NCBI GenBank assembly: GCA_032629725.1
Contig: JAFEVB010000037.1
Location: 620,001 to 684,000, forward strand
Length of the DNA: 64,000 bases
DNA from: Gremmenia infestans
Taxonomy: Eukaryota > Ascomycota > Leotiomycetes > Helotiales > Hamatocanthoscyphaceae
Direction: 5' to 3'
The first letter of the stretch is position 1. Every line of letters begins with the position of its first letter. The position numbers and the translations under genes were made by a program. Under the pieces are notes generated by a model. The model was not told where the DNA came from. It did not search any database and worked only from the letters and a program-made list of their open reading frames with translations. Positions 1 through 10,868 of the stretch are shown here, piece by piece.

Positions 1-819
1 AGTATCACGCGGAATCTTGGACCTCTCAACCTGGCTGAGCGCCGTCGCGTACTTTGGCATCCTAGCCGGCCTCTACTCATTCGGTCTCTTCCTCCCCACC
101 ATTATCGTCGAGCTAGGCTACACAGCCAACTCAGCGCAGCTGTGGTCTGTCATCCCCTACGCCGTAGCAACCGTCGTCACGATCTTCGTCTCTATTGTCT
201 CGGACCGGCTGAAACTGCGCGGCGTCGTGATGCTCATCGTGCTCCTCCCCGCCATCGTGGGCTATGCAGTAATCGCCAACATCGGCATCCAGCATCCCAA
301 GGTCAAATACGGCATGACCATCTTGATGGCGACGGGCATGTATGCCAGCGTCCCGTGCGTGTTGGTCTGGAATTCCAATAACAGTGCTGGACATTATAAG
401 CGTGCGACGACGACGGCGCTGCAGCTTATGATTGCGAATAGCGGGGGTTTTGTCGCGACGTTTATTTATCCTTCCAAGGATAAGCCGCAGTTTCATAAGG
501 GTCATACTGTGATCCTTGGGCTCTTGGTGTTTTCTTGGTTCACGTAAGTCGATCTACACCTTGATATTTTCTCTCTACACTTTGACATTCCCTCTCTTCT
601 ACCCCTTACCGTCTTCCCTCTCTTCTCTACCTCAATACTCAATCCTCAATTGAACAAAAATAAACTTAACTTTTATGCTAACTAACGATGCTGAAAAACA
701 GGGTTGCTCTCAATGTCCTGAATTGCTGGAAAGTTAACAGGGATAAGAGAAACGGCAAGTATGATCAGTACACTGGGTATGCGGATGATAGGGATCCAGA
801 TTTCTTGATGGTGCTTTGA
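1..819 (+). CDS. MFS permease, Dal5/allantoate family, 3' part (5' end outside window)
   Basis: This is the C-terminal half of a major facilitator superfamily transporter of the anion:cation symporter (Dal5-like) type, a plasma-membrane importer of small organic anions or vitamins. The reading frame is open from the window start. Exon 1 ends at 543, a GT-AG intron spans 544-701, and the last exon ends with the stop at 817-819. Visible features are several hydrophobic helices (for example residues around LSAVAYFGILAGLYSFGLF), a conserved NNSAGHYKRATTTALQ stretch and the typical tail DDRDPDFLMVL. Those are hallmarks of this family's helices 8-12 and cytoplasmic end. The substrate cannot be told from this part. 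The gene converges on the zinc-cluster regulator that ends at 1475. The ATG at 17 is an internal methionine or falls within an earlier exon and is not the true start. Confidence 0.85.
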
Positions 820-1474
820 GATGATTGATGATTTTCACGATAGATATGATATGATATATCTATTTGTTATTTTGCGGATCCCCTGGCGAAATTTAAGGCG
901 AATGGATGGTGGGAATATATACATATATACTAAGCTCGCACTTTTTGAATTGACGAAATGAACTTCTATACATCTACCTGTGTTTTGAGATTTCAAATGT
1001 TGTGCTGGTACGAGATAAGTTAATTTGGTGCGGGATAGGACTAAGTACAGGTAAATGTTTCCTACCTAATGTTTAGCGACGAATTGCTCATTTATAAAAA
1101 CTCCTCGCTAGATACCTCCTAGGTAGTATATGACTGTGTCTTGATTGTTTAGTGAGTCTGATCTGTTAGGAACGGTGATGACTAGTACAATATAATACTT
1201 ATAGATGGCCAACCGCGCCGTAGCCTACCTACCGTAAGATTACATCCTCTCTCAACACCATATATCAACGTTGCAATGCTGCAGACTGCCTGTTTACAAA
1301 CCCTGAAATTTAAAGCCATAGCATTATAAGACTTCCGCTTCGACGAAACCTATACCTCATTTCAAAGCGCTGTACTGTATCTGATATCCCATTGTCAGAA
1401 GCTGCAAATAGAACGTTTCAGACTCCAGCAGCCTTTGATCCTCAAAATTGTCCAGTTTGCAATGCAATTCATAT
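820..1474. other. Intergenic, between two convergent genes
   Basis: This AT-rich 3' intergenic stretch separates the permease from the zinc-cluster regulator. I see no coding frame with protein-like composition, no tRNA and no long repeat. Confidence 0.6.
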
Positions 1475-3524
1475 TCATATCGAGATTTGCGATACTTCCC
1501 TTGCCTCCAGAACTTTCAAGTACGCTCCTGCAAACACGCAATATTAGATGACAGACGCTTAATTAATTTCATGACACACCAGACCAGACCATACTAACCT
1601 CCAGCTCTCCACCTCTGCTCGCCAAAAAACCTCAACGCATCTTTCAGCAACAGCAGCGAATCCAACGTCTCCTGCGTCCCATGCTCTCGATACAAGCGCA
1701 AGTTCGAAATCGCAATCTGATACAACAGCGTTGTGAGAAAGGGCGAAGCTTCTTTGACGCACGAGTCAAAGGGATGGACATCTCGTCTCTCCGGCCCCCT
1801 TTCGCTCGAGATGCGCACGATCTCGGTTGTTTTTGCGCTGAGGTGGACGGCGCGGAAATGGCCGGACGTGCTGGATTTCCGTGAACTGTGCGCTTCGTGG
1901 AGGAGTAACATGGCACTAGATGATCGATCACATCAGACATTTGTGTACTTGTGCGCTGGTGGGAAGGGGTGCATGCGGTACGTACATGGAGCACATGGAT
2001 GTCTGGTTCATGATGGATAGATTGTTATAACGGCCTTCGTATGCGACGACGTTCTCTAGTGCCCGGAGCGCGTTGTCCAGCAGCAGGGCTTGTTCGCCGT
2101 GCGGGGGCGTGCCGAAGTCGTTTGAGGCCATGTGATCTAGCACTTGTCCCAGGAGTCGCGTGGCTTCTGCTGTCATTGCAAAACGGCCTAGCTTTCGAGG
2201 GGAGCGGGATTGAAGGATTCCTAGGCTTGCTGGAGGCATGACCTGCATGCTCACTGTCTGTTAGTGGAACCCTGTTCGGGAGACAGAAAGGAACTCACCC
2301 CTTCGTCGAAAGCTAGATCGTCTGATGGCAAGGGAATATCTGGGGATGGGTGCTCGATCAAGAATTGCCGTTTTTGATAACCTATCTTGATAAACCTGAA
2401 GAACATTAGTATGCAGATTGGACAATATAGATGGGTGAAGCGTTGTGGCACGACCACGCGCTGCTTCTCACCGGTCCAAGATTACAATTGCCCACCATAC
2501 CCTATTCTGCTCTTCTATATCTACCCATGAAAATGGTTTCTTTTCTGGAAATTTCGCACCCCAGTTGATGCCTAATTCCTGCCCATACCTGACAGAAGCC
2601 TCCACAGAAACGACCGCAGAAGGAAATATAGCATGCCCTAGTTCAAACAGTGCGATTAGTATACCCGCCTGTAATATCTGGATCGAGACAATGCCCTGGA
2701 TTTCGAGTTCTAGATAAAGCTGCTTGAAGGCCAAGTAAGCTGGCGTCCTCGGATCATGCTCGTGGGGCGTTGACATGACGACTTCCATGCCCAGAATCAA
2801 CAGTGCATAGTCGGAGCGGATTTGACCAGTTAAAGTGCCTAAAGCAATCTCCTGGAAACGTTTCTTGGAAACTATAGGGAACCAAGAGTGGACTGTGGAG
2901 AAATATTGAGAGCTGATGGATTCCCACTGTGAGGGTCCGCCGATGAGCCCAGAAATTGAAGCCGGGAGTCCCAAGCTCCCCTTTGGGATCTCAACCTGGC
3001 ACGCCCTAAAGATATCCCACTGGATCAAGGGGGATTAGCTATTTCCTATTCAAGACGGTTTCAGGAGTAGAGGGAGCCTATGTTTTCAGTTTAGGCAACT
3101 TATAGCTGGAGGTAGAGCACAAGAGACGAAATAAAACAGAAGGGGTTAGGGTAAAATCAAAGAGCCAGTTATCCTTACGTCCAAGTAGAAAACGGGTGGA
3201 AAGCAACTCGCGGCTACTGAAATCGGCACTGCTTGCGGACTTTCAGCGGCAACGGTGATAGATCGAGGAGAAGAAGACTGGGACACCCGACGCCGAGCCT
3301 GCTGCTTAGACCGTCGAGCTGGAGTTGAGACAGTCGGATATTCACAAAGCAAGTGTTTACTAACAACAAAGTCAACATACAGCCCTGATAAGCCAAAAGA
3401 TTAAACCTTCAGACTTCAGTTACGCTACATATGCTTACCTTGAACACAAAGAACATTTAGGGAGCCCCTTGTCGCACTTCCTCTTCCGAGCTTTGCATGA
3501 GCCGCAGGCTAAGTGCAAAGACAT
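1475..3524 (-). CDS. Zn2Cys6 fungal transcription factor
   Basis: This is a nuclear DNA-binding regulator of about 512 residues in seven exons: 3524-3439, 3359-3179, 3019-2472, 2395-2299, 2242-1986, 1915-1599 and 1527-1475. All introns are GT-AG and the frame closes exactly. The start ATG at 3524 places the binuclear zinc cluster almost at the N-terminus, with the six cysteines in CGSCKARKRKC...CSLC...CEY; the first intron falls before the last cysteine. The middle homology region carries YFSTVHSWFPIVSKKRF, WWAIVILDR, LPSDD and FDEG, all typical of Fungal_trans (PF04082). The protein ends with AYLKVLEAREVSQISI. It is divergent to the epimerase gene that starts at 3935 and may control it through the CGG palindrome between them (inference). 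The target pathway is unknown. Confidence 0.85.
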
Positions 3525-3934
3525 TGGAGTGTGAGATATTGGATTAATGGTGTTGTGGTGTTGACGGTTCTCTGCGGACATTCGTACACCTGACGGCGGG
3601 ATGAAAAGAGCCCCGGGCGCTGCTCAGCGGCCGCCAGATTCAGCGGGTCCGCTGCTGTACTCCGCAAAGCTGACCCGCGTGTCCAATCAAAACATTGCCC
3701 CATACCCTGAAGACAATCAGGAAGACAATCACGAGTTCCAAACCGAATAATCCACCTTGCGTAATTACAATACAATGCTGCGTAAAAGGTTATAAAAAGA
3801 TACAGATCTCTTCGAAAATATGAAGTCTCCCATCACAAACTTCCCTGGCCATCTCCGGTGATCACTGATCCCCCAGAACTTCACAAGCACTGCCTCCGAC
3901 AAAGTAAAATTACTATACTGAACCTACCTATATA
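3525..3934. promoter_or_regulatory. Divergent promoter, Zn2Cys6 regulator / epimerase
   Basis: These 410 bp separate two divergent start codons, so both promoters must lie here. The centre is GC-rich with clustered CGG/CCG triplets, and the epimerase side is AT-rich. A TATA-like tract (ttataaaaag) occurs near 3790. Confidence 0.55.
3641..3654. promoter_or_regulatory. CGG-N2-CCG inverted repeat, candidate zinc-cluster binding site
   Basis: The sequence cagcgggtccgctg has perfect 6-base arms around a 2-base centre. A second CGGCCG palindrome lies at about 3628-3633. Zn2Cys6 dimers are known to bind inverted CGG triplets with a fixed spacing. That this site serves the adjacent regulator is inference. 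Confidence 0.35.
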
Positions 3935-5022
3935 ATGGCTCCTCGAATCTTCCTCACTGGTGCATCTGGATACGTCGGAGGCCAATTCATCCCCAACATG
4001 CTAGCAAAGCATCCCTCATACCAAATCATCGGCCTCGTACGAACCAAAGAGACAGGAGAAAAGCTCACCTCAAGATACCCATCTGTGCAAATCGTCATCG
4101 GTGATCTCGATTCCAGCGATGTGCTCGTGGAGCAAAGCAAGTTGGCAGACGTGGTGATTCGTATATATGCTCCGCTCCTTCATCCATGCCAGTCCTCTCT
4201 CTACTCTACTCGATCAAAAGTAACGTACGTACGAAACTGCTAATATACCCATCTTCCATTCCAGAAGCCGCAGACTGCGATCACCTCAACGCCATAACGT
4301 CCATCATGCGCGGCCTGTCCGCCGGTGCGAAAAACGCACCTTTCATCCAACTATCCGGCGCAGCCAGCGTCCTAGATACATGCAATGGAGTCGGGCAGCC
4401 GAGCCCGAAAGTCTGGGACGATGGCGTGGACTTGGATGATATCCTCAGCTTCGACGCGACGCATGTGCATTATGCTAGCGACAAGCTTGTCATCAGCGAA
4501 GGCAAGAAGCTCGGTGTCAGGACCGCGATCGTGGCGCCGCCCATGATATACGGTAAAGGCCAGGGCATCAAGGAATGGAGCATGGGCCTACCATGGCTGG
4601 TTGAGATGTTCGAGAATCGTGCAAAGGGGTTTGTGGTTGGGGAGGGCAAGACGATTGTTAGTAGTATACATGTGCGGGATATTGCGGATGTGCTGGTGTA
4701 TTTTGCGGAACAAGCACTTGGTGCGGAACATGGTGGGAGTCCTAGGGTGGAGTGGGGAGAGAAGGGGTATTATTATGCTGAAGCGGGCGAGTATACTTTT
4801 TTGGATATTGTGGATGTTATTGCGAGGGAGATGAAGGGGAAGGGGATGATCGAGACTGCGGAGCTGGATTCGCTGACGTCTGAAGAGGCGGATCAATTGC
4901 ATCCGTGGGCTACTTTCATGTATGGATCTAACATGAGGATTCGTGCTTCGAGATTGCGGGGTTTGGGATGGACGCCGAAGCAACCGGGGGTCATTGAGAC
5001 GGTTTTCGAGATGTTGGAATAA
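3935..5022 (+). CDS. NAD-dependent epimerase/dehydratase-type oxidoreductase (atypical SDR)
   Basis: This cytosolic Rossmann-fold protein has 327 residues in two exons, 3935-4160 and 4265-5022; the GT-AG intron is in phase 1. The N-terminus carries the NAD(P)-binding glycine motif TGASGYVGG, then LVRTKETGEKL, GDLDSSDVL and ADVVIQAADCDH across the splice junction. Later it has VHYASDKLVISEGKKL and the PPMIYGKGQG segment typical of nucleoside-sugar-epimerase-like atypical SDRs. A canonical catalytic YxxxK is not obvious, which is common in this subgroup, so the reaction cannot be stated. The gene is divergent to the zinc-cluster regulator and convergent with fap1. Confidence 0.85.
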
Positions 5023-5422
5023 ACAGACATGAGGAGGGAAATCGCTCTATGGGTATTGATATTCTAGACAGACAATCACATCACTGATGAACATCCAACC
5101 CATTAAGTCACAAATGGGAGATTACGAAATGCATGATGTCTATAAGACACAATACGCCACCGCTATTCCTCAACTGCCATGTCTATATCAATCTAGCCTG
5201 CATTGATATACTACTTCCGAGGAATTTAAAGACAGAGCGGCTTGAGCGATTATGGGCTCGTCTTGCTTTTGCTGCTATAATAGTTTCTCTACGTACGTTT
5301 CATTTCGTTATCTATCATCTAATCTCATCTAATCTCATCTCATCTCATCTCATGTCGTAAAAACAACAACTGCATACGCTAGCTCGCTCGCTTAAAAAAG
5401 GGGCCGAATAGCATTAAACTAC
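5023..5422. other. Convergent intergenic region with a short satellite
   Basis: This is the 3' region between the epimerase and fap1. At about 5316-5353 it holds an imperfect pentamer/hexamer repeat of atctc/atcta units. No gene is seen. Confidence 0.6.
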
Positions 5423-8400
5423 CTAAGCGTCATCCCACCCCTCCTTCTCAACCTCCCTCTCCCAATCATCCGCCACCTCTTCCTTCTTACTCTCCCTCTT
5501 CTTACTCCCCAAAACAGTAAAAGAACTCTTGTGTCCAACCTCCTTCTCCCTCACCGCAAGCTTCCTCCCCGCTCCCTTCGCAACCTGCGACCAGCCCCCT
5601 CCACTCGCATTATCATCTTCTCTCCTAGCGACGTTAAGACTGCTGTCTACAGCGCAGAGAGTCGTGGATGCAGCGAGCTCGAGAGCTGTAACCTTCTTCA
5701 CGATCGAGGGTTTGGCGGTTGACAGACTGAGTTCTAGTTTCTGCGCTGCGAGGAAGTGGCTCGGGAGGGGTTTGAGAACGATATCGCCGGATGGCAGGAA
5801 CGCGACGTCGAAGGCCTCGAATCCAGCGGCTGCGAATTCCGCGTGCAGGTCCGTGCGCAGTTCATCAATCGTAAGACCGAACTTTGGATTGCTCAATATG
5901 AAGGCGTTATATGGCTCCGCACTACTCACCAGTCCCTTGCTCGATGGCTCTGGCGCCGCAACAGGTATAGCCTTGAGCTTGATGCACTGGCTTAAGGTCT
6001 TCATAGGCGCCGAGACGAATCGAGGGGTTTTGAAAATAGAAACATGTCGATGAGGCTCCGGATCTTGACTCTCGCTATCCAACCCAAAATCCTCAGCCAG
6101 AGCATGTATGAAGGCGCGTTGACTAGCTTGCATTGGTTTAAACCGCAGTCGTTTCTCCTTCTCATCCGCTGCGAAGACGCGGAACTCGCGTTCTTGGACT
6201 TGTGCGAATTTCGGGGCCTCGCGGAAGAGATCGAGTGTTGTTTGGGAATAGGGGATATGATCATTTAGATGTGTGGCGGGGTCGATGTTCAAAGCAGCAG
6301 CGAGCTTGGCGTTGCGTTGCAGCTTTAGACAGTCGTCTGTGCATTCCAAAACCTTGCCGGTGTTGCCATCGCTTGTCTTTGAAGCGAGACATTTGATGTC
6401 TTTCTTCTGGTGTTGACATGCGCAAGTGATGAATGTTTTGGCTTGGCAGGGCTGGAGTTCTTTACACGGGTAAGGAGCATGGCAGGGGTCCGAGCAGGAG
6501 TGTTCGCAAACTGTCTTCTTGCGGCCGCAAGGCTGGGCGCAGGGCGAAGATGCATCTTCGCATTGGCCGAGGCGGTGGCAGGGCTTTTGGCAGGTGTGAA
6601 TTCCGCATTTGAGTTTTTTGCCGCAGGGAAGGCCGCAGCGAACTTCAGTGAACCAGCAGGGTTGGTTTTTGAGGCTCTTCTTACCACAGATGCAGGGCTT
6701 TTCGACGAGGAATGGGCACTTGGGACAGGATTCTGTATCTTGATGGCATTGGTGCTTGACTTGGGGATGGCCACATGTTCGTCGGCGGGTGCAGTCGAAG
6801 CGGCATTCAGGGGGTCGAGTTCCACATGGCTGTGGTGGTTGGAGAACAGTTCGACCACACGCACAGCTGATATCTTCGAATACAGCTTCAAGACAGCTTG
6901 AACAAGGACCTTTGTGGCACAGTTCTTGACAAGAGTGGTTGCCACACTTCAGTGGACGGCCACAAACCTTAAGACATATGTGTTCAGCCTCGATATTTTC
7001 ATCTCCCCTTGGTGCTGCATTCAAACCTCGATGCTTCCGCTTCGAAGCTTGTCGTTCGCTTGCCTTCTTCTCTCCAGGACAACAGCGTTCCCCACACTCA
7101 TGTCTGCCACAGTTTAGAGTTGCTCGGCAGACACGCATGCAGGAGGGTGGCTCCTCAGTTCCCTGGTGACATATTGTCTTTGATGTGGTTCTTCCGCATC
7201 GACAGGCAATTTGGACTGTTTGCAGACAGGGTCTGCATTCGCCCTCATGGCAAGTCTGTAGGCAGAGATGTCCACAATGAAGCAAATTCTCGCATTTCTC
7301 CTTGCAGTGAGGAATTGGAGCCGAGCAATCTTTTCGGCTTTCTTCCAGTAGACTAGATAATGGTGTCTTTCCACAAGGGCAGTGCGTGACAACATCGGGC
7401 GAGTATGGACAGTGTGCAGATTCCAAATCTTGAACGTGACATGTCTTCTCACAAAAGTGATCCGCATTACCACAATCATAAGGCCTCTTGCACTCAGCCC
7501 CACAGTCAAAAGATCCCGTCCAGCTCTCATCCTCCAATTGACTCTGCCTCTCCTCATCTCGTTCAGAACAAGCAACAGGCTTCTTCACCTTGCCACAGTA
7601 ACAGCGAGAATCTATCAGAATCTCACAGCTCCCACACAGGCCTTCATGACATCCTCTCTGACAATTATGTTCCCCACAAGGAAGGACATCATCACAAACC
7701 TGCCCACAGCTCCATCCACCGTCATAATTCGTATCCTGACATCGCCGCGTCGAGGCCTCCTTCCCACAGAAGCAAGGCAAAGAAGGTCCCATATGGCCAC
7801 AAGGCGGACAAGGACCAGCATGGCAAATAAGCTCGCAGGGATGCGGACAATGTCCCACTCTAGGCTTCGAACAGGTCTGTCCGCAAGAATGAGGTGGTAA
7901 GCCAGGAAGAGAACGGGGTTCTATCTCCTTGGCACACCAACATGTATAGTCATTCGGCAAACCGTCTTTTGGTAAATTACAGCCCGGACATCGCCATTGT
8001 CTCGGCGGCGGCAATTCTCCATTATCATTCGCACGCTGTTGATGCGTAGCAATCTCATTCTTCGACCAGCGCTTCACGCACGATAGATGTAAAACCGACC
8101 AGCACGTCTTGCAACTCCAGACCTTGGAATTGGGCAGGACTTCATTGGTACATATAGCGCATTCGTATTGACCGTTTGTGATGTCTTCGTGTGTTCTGGA
8201 AGCGATGTCTGGGGCTTGGGATTTCGACATTCTCCGAGGGCGGGGCACTTGATGTTGTCTTGCACGCGGGGCAACTGGTTGGCCTGGTATGAAAACTGGG
8301 GCATCGCCTGCCAATGAGCCTTCTGTTGAGGGGGCATTTGAGGTGAGTTGGCCTCCAAATGCTCTTTGGCCATTGACCATAGGTTGTGCGCCACCTCTTC

Positions 8401-8647
8401 TTCCTCCTCGTCCAAGTCCGCCCCTTCTGCCACGGCCACCTCTGTTCGAGTTCGAGGTTAGTGGGGGAGTTGATTCTGGTGCTACGGAAGCAGGTCGAAG
8501 TACGAGGGAAGCATTTGCGGTCTGGGGAGTAGGATTGGGAGCAGTGGCATTTCCAGTTGCCCCTCCTCTGTTTCCGCCTCGTCCGCGACGATTGCGTGGT
8601 GGTCTGTTCCGTCCCGCTGGGGGAGGAGCTGTTTCAACTGCGGACAT
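5423..8647 (-). CDS. fap1: NFX1-type zinc finger / FAP1 homologue
   Basis: This is an intronless gene of 1074 residues. Order of parts: an Arg/Gly-rich N-terminus (residues about 15-90, RGRGG and RGGRRGG boxes), a PHD/RING-like C4HC3 finger (about 163-223, ECAICTNEV ... CPGCNLP), then a long array of NFX1-type cysteine/histidine repeats (about 240-770; many CGxHxCxxxCHxGxCxxC units), and an R3H-like single-stranded nucleic-acid-binding region near residue 830 (FIHALAEDFGLDS ... HRHVSIFKTP). Yeast Fap1 binds FKBP12 and human NFX1 regulates transcription and mRNA. The RING-like finger suggests ubiquitin-ligase activity, which is known in the family but not shown here. The C-terminus is acidic and tryptophan-containing (DDWEREVEKEGWDDA). 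The length matches ascomycete orthologues. Confidence 0.93.
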   Translation of the reverse strand: MSAVETAPPPAGRNRPPRNRRGRGGNRGGATGNATAPNPTPQTANASLVLRPASVAPESTPPLTSNSNRGGRGRRGGLGRGGRRGGAQPMVNGQRAFGGQLTSNAPSTEGSLAGDAPVFIPGQPVAPRARQHQVPRPRRMSKSQAPDIASRTHEDITNGQYECAICTNEVLPNSKVWSCKTCWSVLHLSCVKRWSKNEIATHQQRANDNGELPPPRQWRCPGCNLPKDGLPNDYTCWCAKEIEPRSLPGLPPHSCGQTCSKPRVGHCPHPCELICHAGPCPPCGHMGPSLPCFCGKEASTRRCQDTNYDGGWSCGQVCDDVLPCGEHNCQRGCHEGLCGSCEILIDSRCYCGKVKKPVACSERDEERQSQLEDESWTGSFDCGAECKRPYDCGNADHFCEKTCHVQDLESAHCPYSPDVVTHCPCGKTPLSSLLEESRKDCSAPIPHCKEKCENLLHCGHLCLQTCHEGECRPCLQTVQIACRCGRTTSKTICHQGTEEPPSCMRVCRATLNCGRHECGERCCPGEKKASERQASKRKHRGLNAAPRGDENIEAEHICLKVCGRPLKCGNHSCQELCHKGPCSSCLEAVFEDISCACGRTVLQPPQPCGTRPPECRFDCTRRRTCGHPQVKHQCHQDTESCPKCPFLVEKPCICGKKSLKNQPCWFTEVRCGLPCGKKLKCGIHTCQKPCHRLGQCEDASSPCAQPCGRKKTVCEHSCSDPCHAPYPCKELQPCQAKTFITCACQHQKKDIKCLASKTSDGNTGKVLECTDDCLKLQRNAKLAAALNIDPATHLNDHIPYSQTTLDLFREAPKFAQVQEREFRVFAADEKEKRLRFKPMQASQRAFIHALAEDFGLDSESQDPEPHRHVSIFKTPRFVSAPMKTLSQCIKLKAIPVAAPEPSSKGLVSSAEPYNAFILSNPKFGLTIDELRTDLHAEFAAAGFEAFDVAFLPSGDIVLKPLPSHFLAAQKLELSLSTAKPSIVKKVTALELAASTTLCAVDSSLNVARREDDNASGGGWSQVAKGAGRKLAVREKEVGHKSSFTVLGSKKRESKKEEVADDWEREVEKEGWDDA

Positions 8648-9415
8648 GTTTTGGGTATGAAAAGAGTTGGTGATTGATTGAAAGCCGTCTTTGCTATGTG
8701 AGCGTTGTCAATTAAAATGTGTGTTGATATGATGGCTCGGTGGCCGGCGCTCTATTGCTCTGGAATTTCGTTGCTGGGGTGGGAGTTGCTTTCTGTATTT
8801 TTGTACCTTGAATAGAATAGCGTTGCGCCTTTGAAATACGGCGTCTTCGGAATAAAAAGAAAAATACGAAGCCAAAAGGTTGTGAAGCGGTGAGGTGGTT
8901 TGTGTATTTACAAAGGAGCACAAGGCTGACTTTTTATCGACTGGTGGCAATTCAAATGATATCTCGAAGAGGTTAGCGGGACTAGTGAAAAGAGTCACAA
9001 ACTGAGCTGAGTCACGGTCATACAAAAAATATGCGCAGTCGATGTATCATTTACTGTCGGAGCAGCTACATGGATTAAATCCGTACATACATACCCATAC
9101 ACCCGCAGCACGTAGTTCCATCTGCTTGGTCAAGGACAGCCAAGGCTTGGAAGCATGTTCCAATCACCGCAGCAAAAAATCTCATCAACAGCCTCGAGGC
9201 GCAAGGCTGGACTAAGCACATCAGGTGTCACAATTCAGAAACAAAGTACAGTAATTGAGTTGTGAAATTCGCAGTCTTTGCTGCAAGACGAGAAGCGCCT
9301 TGATTCCAAGTCTAACTATTAAGGTCCAGCTCCAGTAACCAGACAGGAGGTGGAATGCCACACATACATGCAATGCAATGCCAGAGCCAAACCTAGATAA
9401 AACGTATGCATGGTA
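8648..9415. other. Intergenic, fap1 promoter and lyar 3' region
   Basis: These 768 bp carry the fap1 promoter and the 3' end of the LYAR-type gene. No additional gene is supported; the reading frames here have no recognisable composition. Confidence 0.55.
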
Positions 9416-10868
9416 TCATAGAAACAGAACGATCTCGCCCCGGTCATTTCTCTTCATCCTCAAACTCCTCCAGAGCTCCTTCTCTTCTTCCCCCTTGCTC
9501 AAGCCCACTCCTACGGCATTTCTGTCGCGGTGATATCTCTTGAGCGCCTTGTTCATGCTCACACCTCGCTCGCTGTCTGGGCCCTTGTTGATGTAACTCA
9601 GTAGTAAGTCTGCGCGTGGCTTGTAAACGACCATCTCGGCCGCAGGGTCGTCTTGAACAGCGTGATCCTCGTTCCTCGGATGGTACTCGATCATTTTGGG
9701 TCTCTCGGAAGTTTCTCGGTGTCGTCTGTGCTTCCTCTTTGGTCTTTCCTCCGATGAGTGCTCACGGGATGGGCGTGTGCTGATCAGTGACATTAGATTG
9801 CTGCTTATGGTATCGACACGGCTACGGCCACGCTTGGAATGCTTCGTCTTCTTCAATGGACTTCCAGGGGAGGTACCAGCTACATCGCCGCCAGAATAGT
9901 CTGGGGATGGTGGGAATACTGAAGGACGGGAAAGTAATCGATTGAGACCGCCAGTCAACCCGGAATGAAGAACAGGTGGGGCATCAGTCATGACTTCGTC
10001 GGTTTCTCCACGTGGGGATAGATCCCGGGTATCGACATGTAGACGTTTGCGCTTCTTATCCTTCTTGTCCTTGCTCGTATGTTCGCGCTCCTTTTTCTCC
10101 CTTCGGCGTTCCCTATCCCTATCCGCCTTGGGCGCTGGAGTTTTAAACTCTTCTGTTGGTATTGGCCCACTTCCATACTCGACGAGTTCCGATAGATTGT
10201 GGCCTTTGTCCTCGAATCGTACTCTAACTAAATCCTGGTTGTTGTTCTCTTCCGGCGCTTCCCCGATCAGGTTCATCGGCTCAGGCGCAGGTAGTTCGAG
10301 TCGCGATGTATTAGGAGTGGCGTCAACAAGAAAATCAAAGACATTGACAGGATCCGAGTTGAATTCAAAACCAGGTGCTGCCGATGGAGGCTCCGGAGCC
10401 TCCGGCATAGGAGGGTCGACGATCACGATATGCGAGTTGTGGTTGTACTCATCATCCGCATCCTCGACATAAGCTTTGTGTGGTACGACGGCCCTCGAAT
10501 TGTTATGGTGACTCTGCTTGTTCTTCTTTTCCTTGTCCGGTCTGTAGAGCGCGCCTTGGTATTTTTGCGCTTCACTGATACAGCTCTTGAAACTGTTAGT
10601 TCTATGCAAGACAAGTCGCGCAGCCAACTACGTACGGTATGAGCGCGGTACTCGTTCCCTTGGAAATGTACCATGCAGTCGAGACATGTAAACGATGCGC
10701 CGCGACACTGATTGCGATGAGGGTCCAGTTTCTTTTTGGTGAGGACGTCTCCGCAGGACTAGACAAGACAATAGTCAGTAGGGCGCATTTATCACCAGAT
10801 ATGTTGGTAGTGTTTCACGGCGCGTAGAGGTGGAAGAGTAAACATACCTCGCAAGAGAAGGATACCAT
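9416..10868 (-). CDS. LYAR-type C2HC zinc finger protein
   Basis: This is a nucleolar/nuclear protein of about 437 residues in three exons: 10868-10848, 10758-10636 and 10585-9416. The tiny first exon encodes MVSFSCE and completes the LYAR zinc finger across intron 1 (SCGDVLTKKKLDPH, then CRGASFTCLDC). The finger continues to the conserved tail YRAHT followed by SCISEAQKYQGALY in exon 3. The rest is low-complexity, highly charged and lysine-rich (residues about 200-330, with RERRREKKEREHTSKDKKDK and KRKHRRHRE clusters), as expected for a nucleolar protein. Human LYAR acts in ribosome biogenesis; the exact role of this long fungal version is unknown. A start in exon 3 would lose the finger, so the three-exon model is preferred. 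Confidence 0.88.

Noticed and set aside
7114..7900. Overlapping frames of up to 172 codons antisense to fap1
   Set aside because: They lie opposite a cysteine-rich conserved ORF, and their composition is explained by its codon bias.
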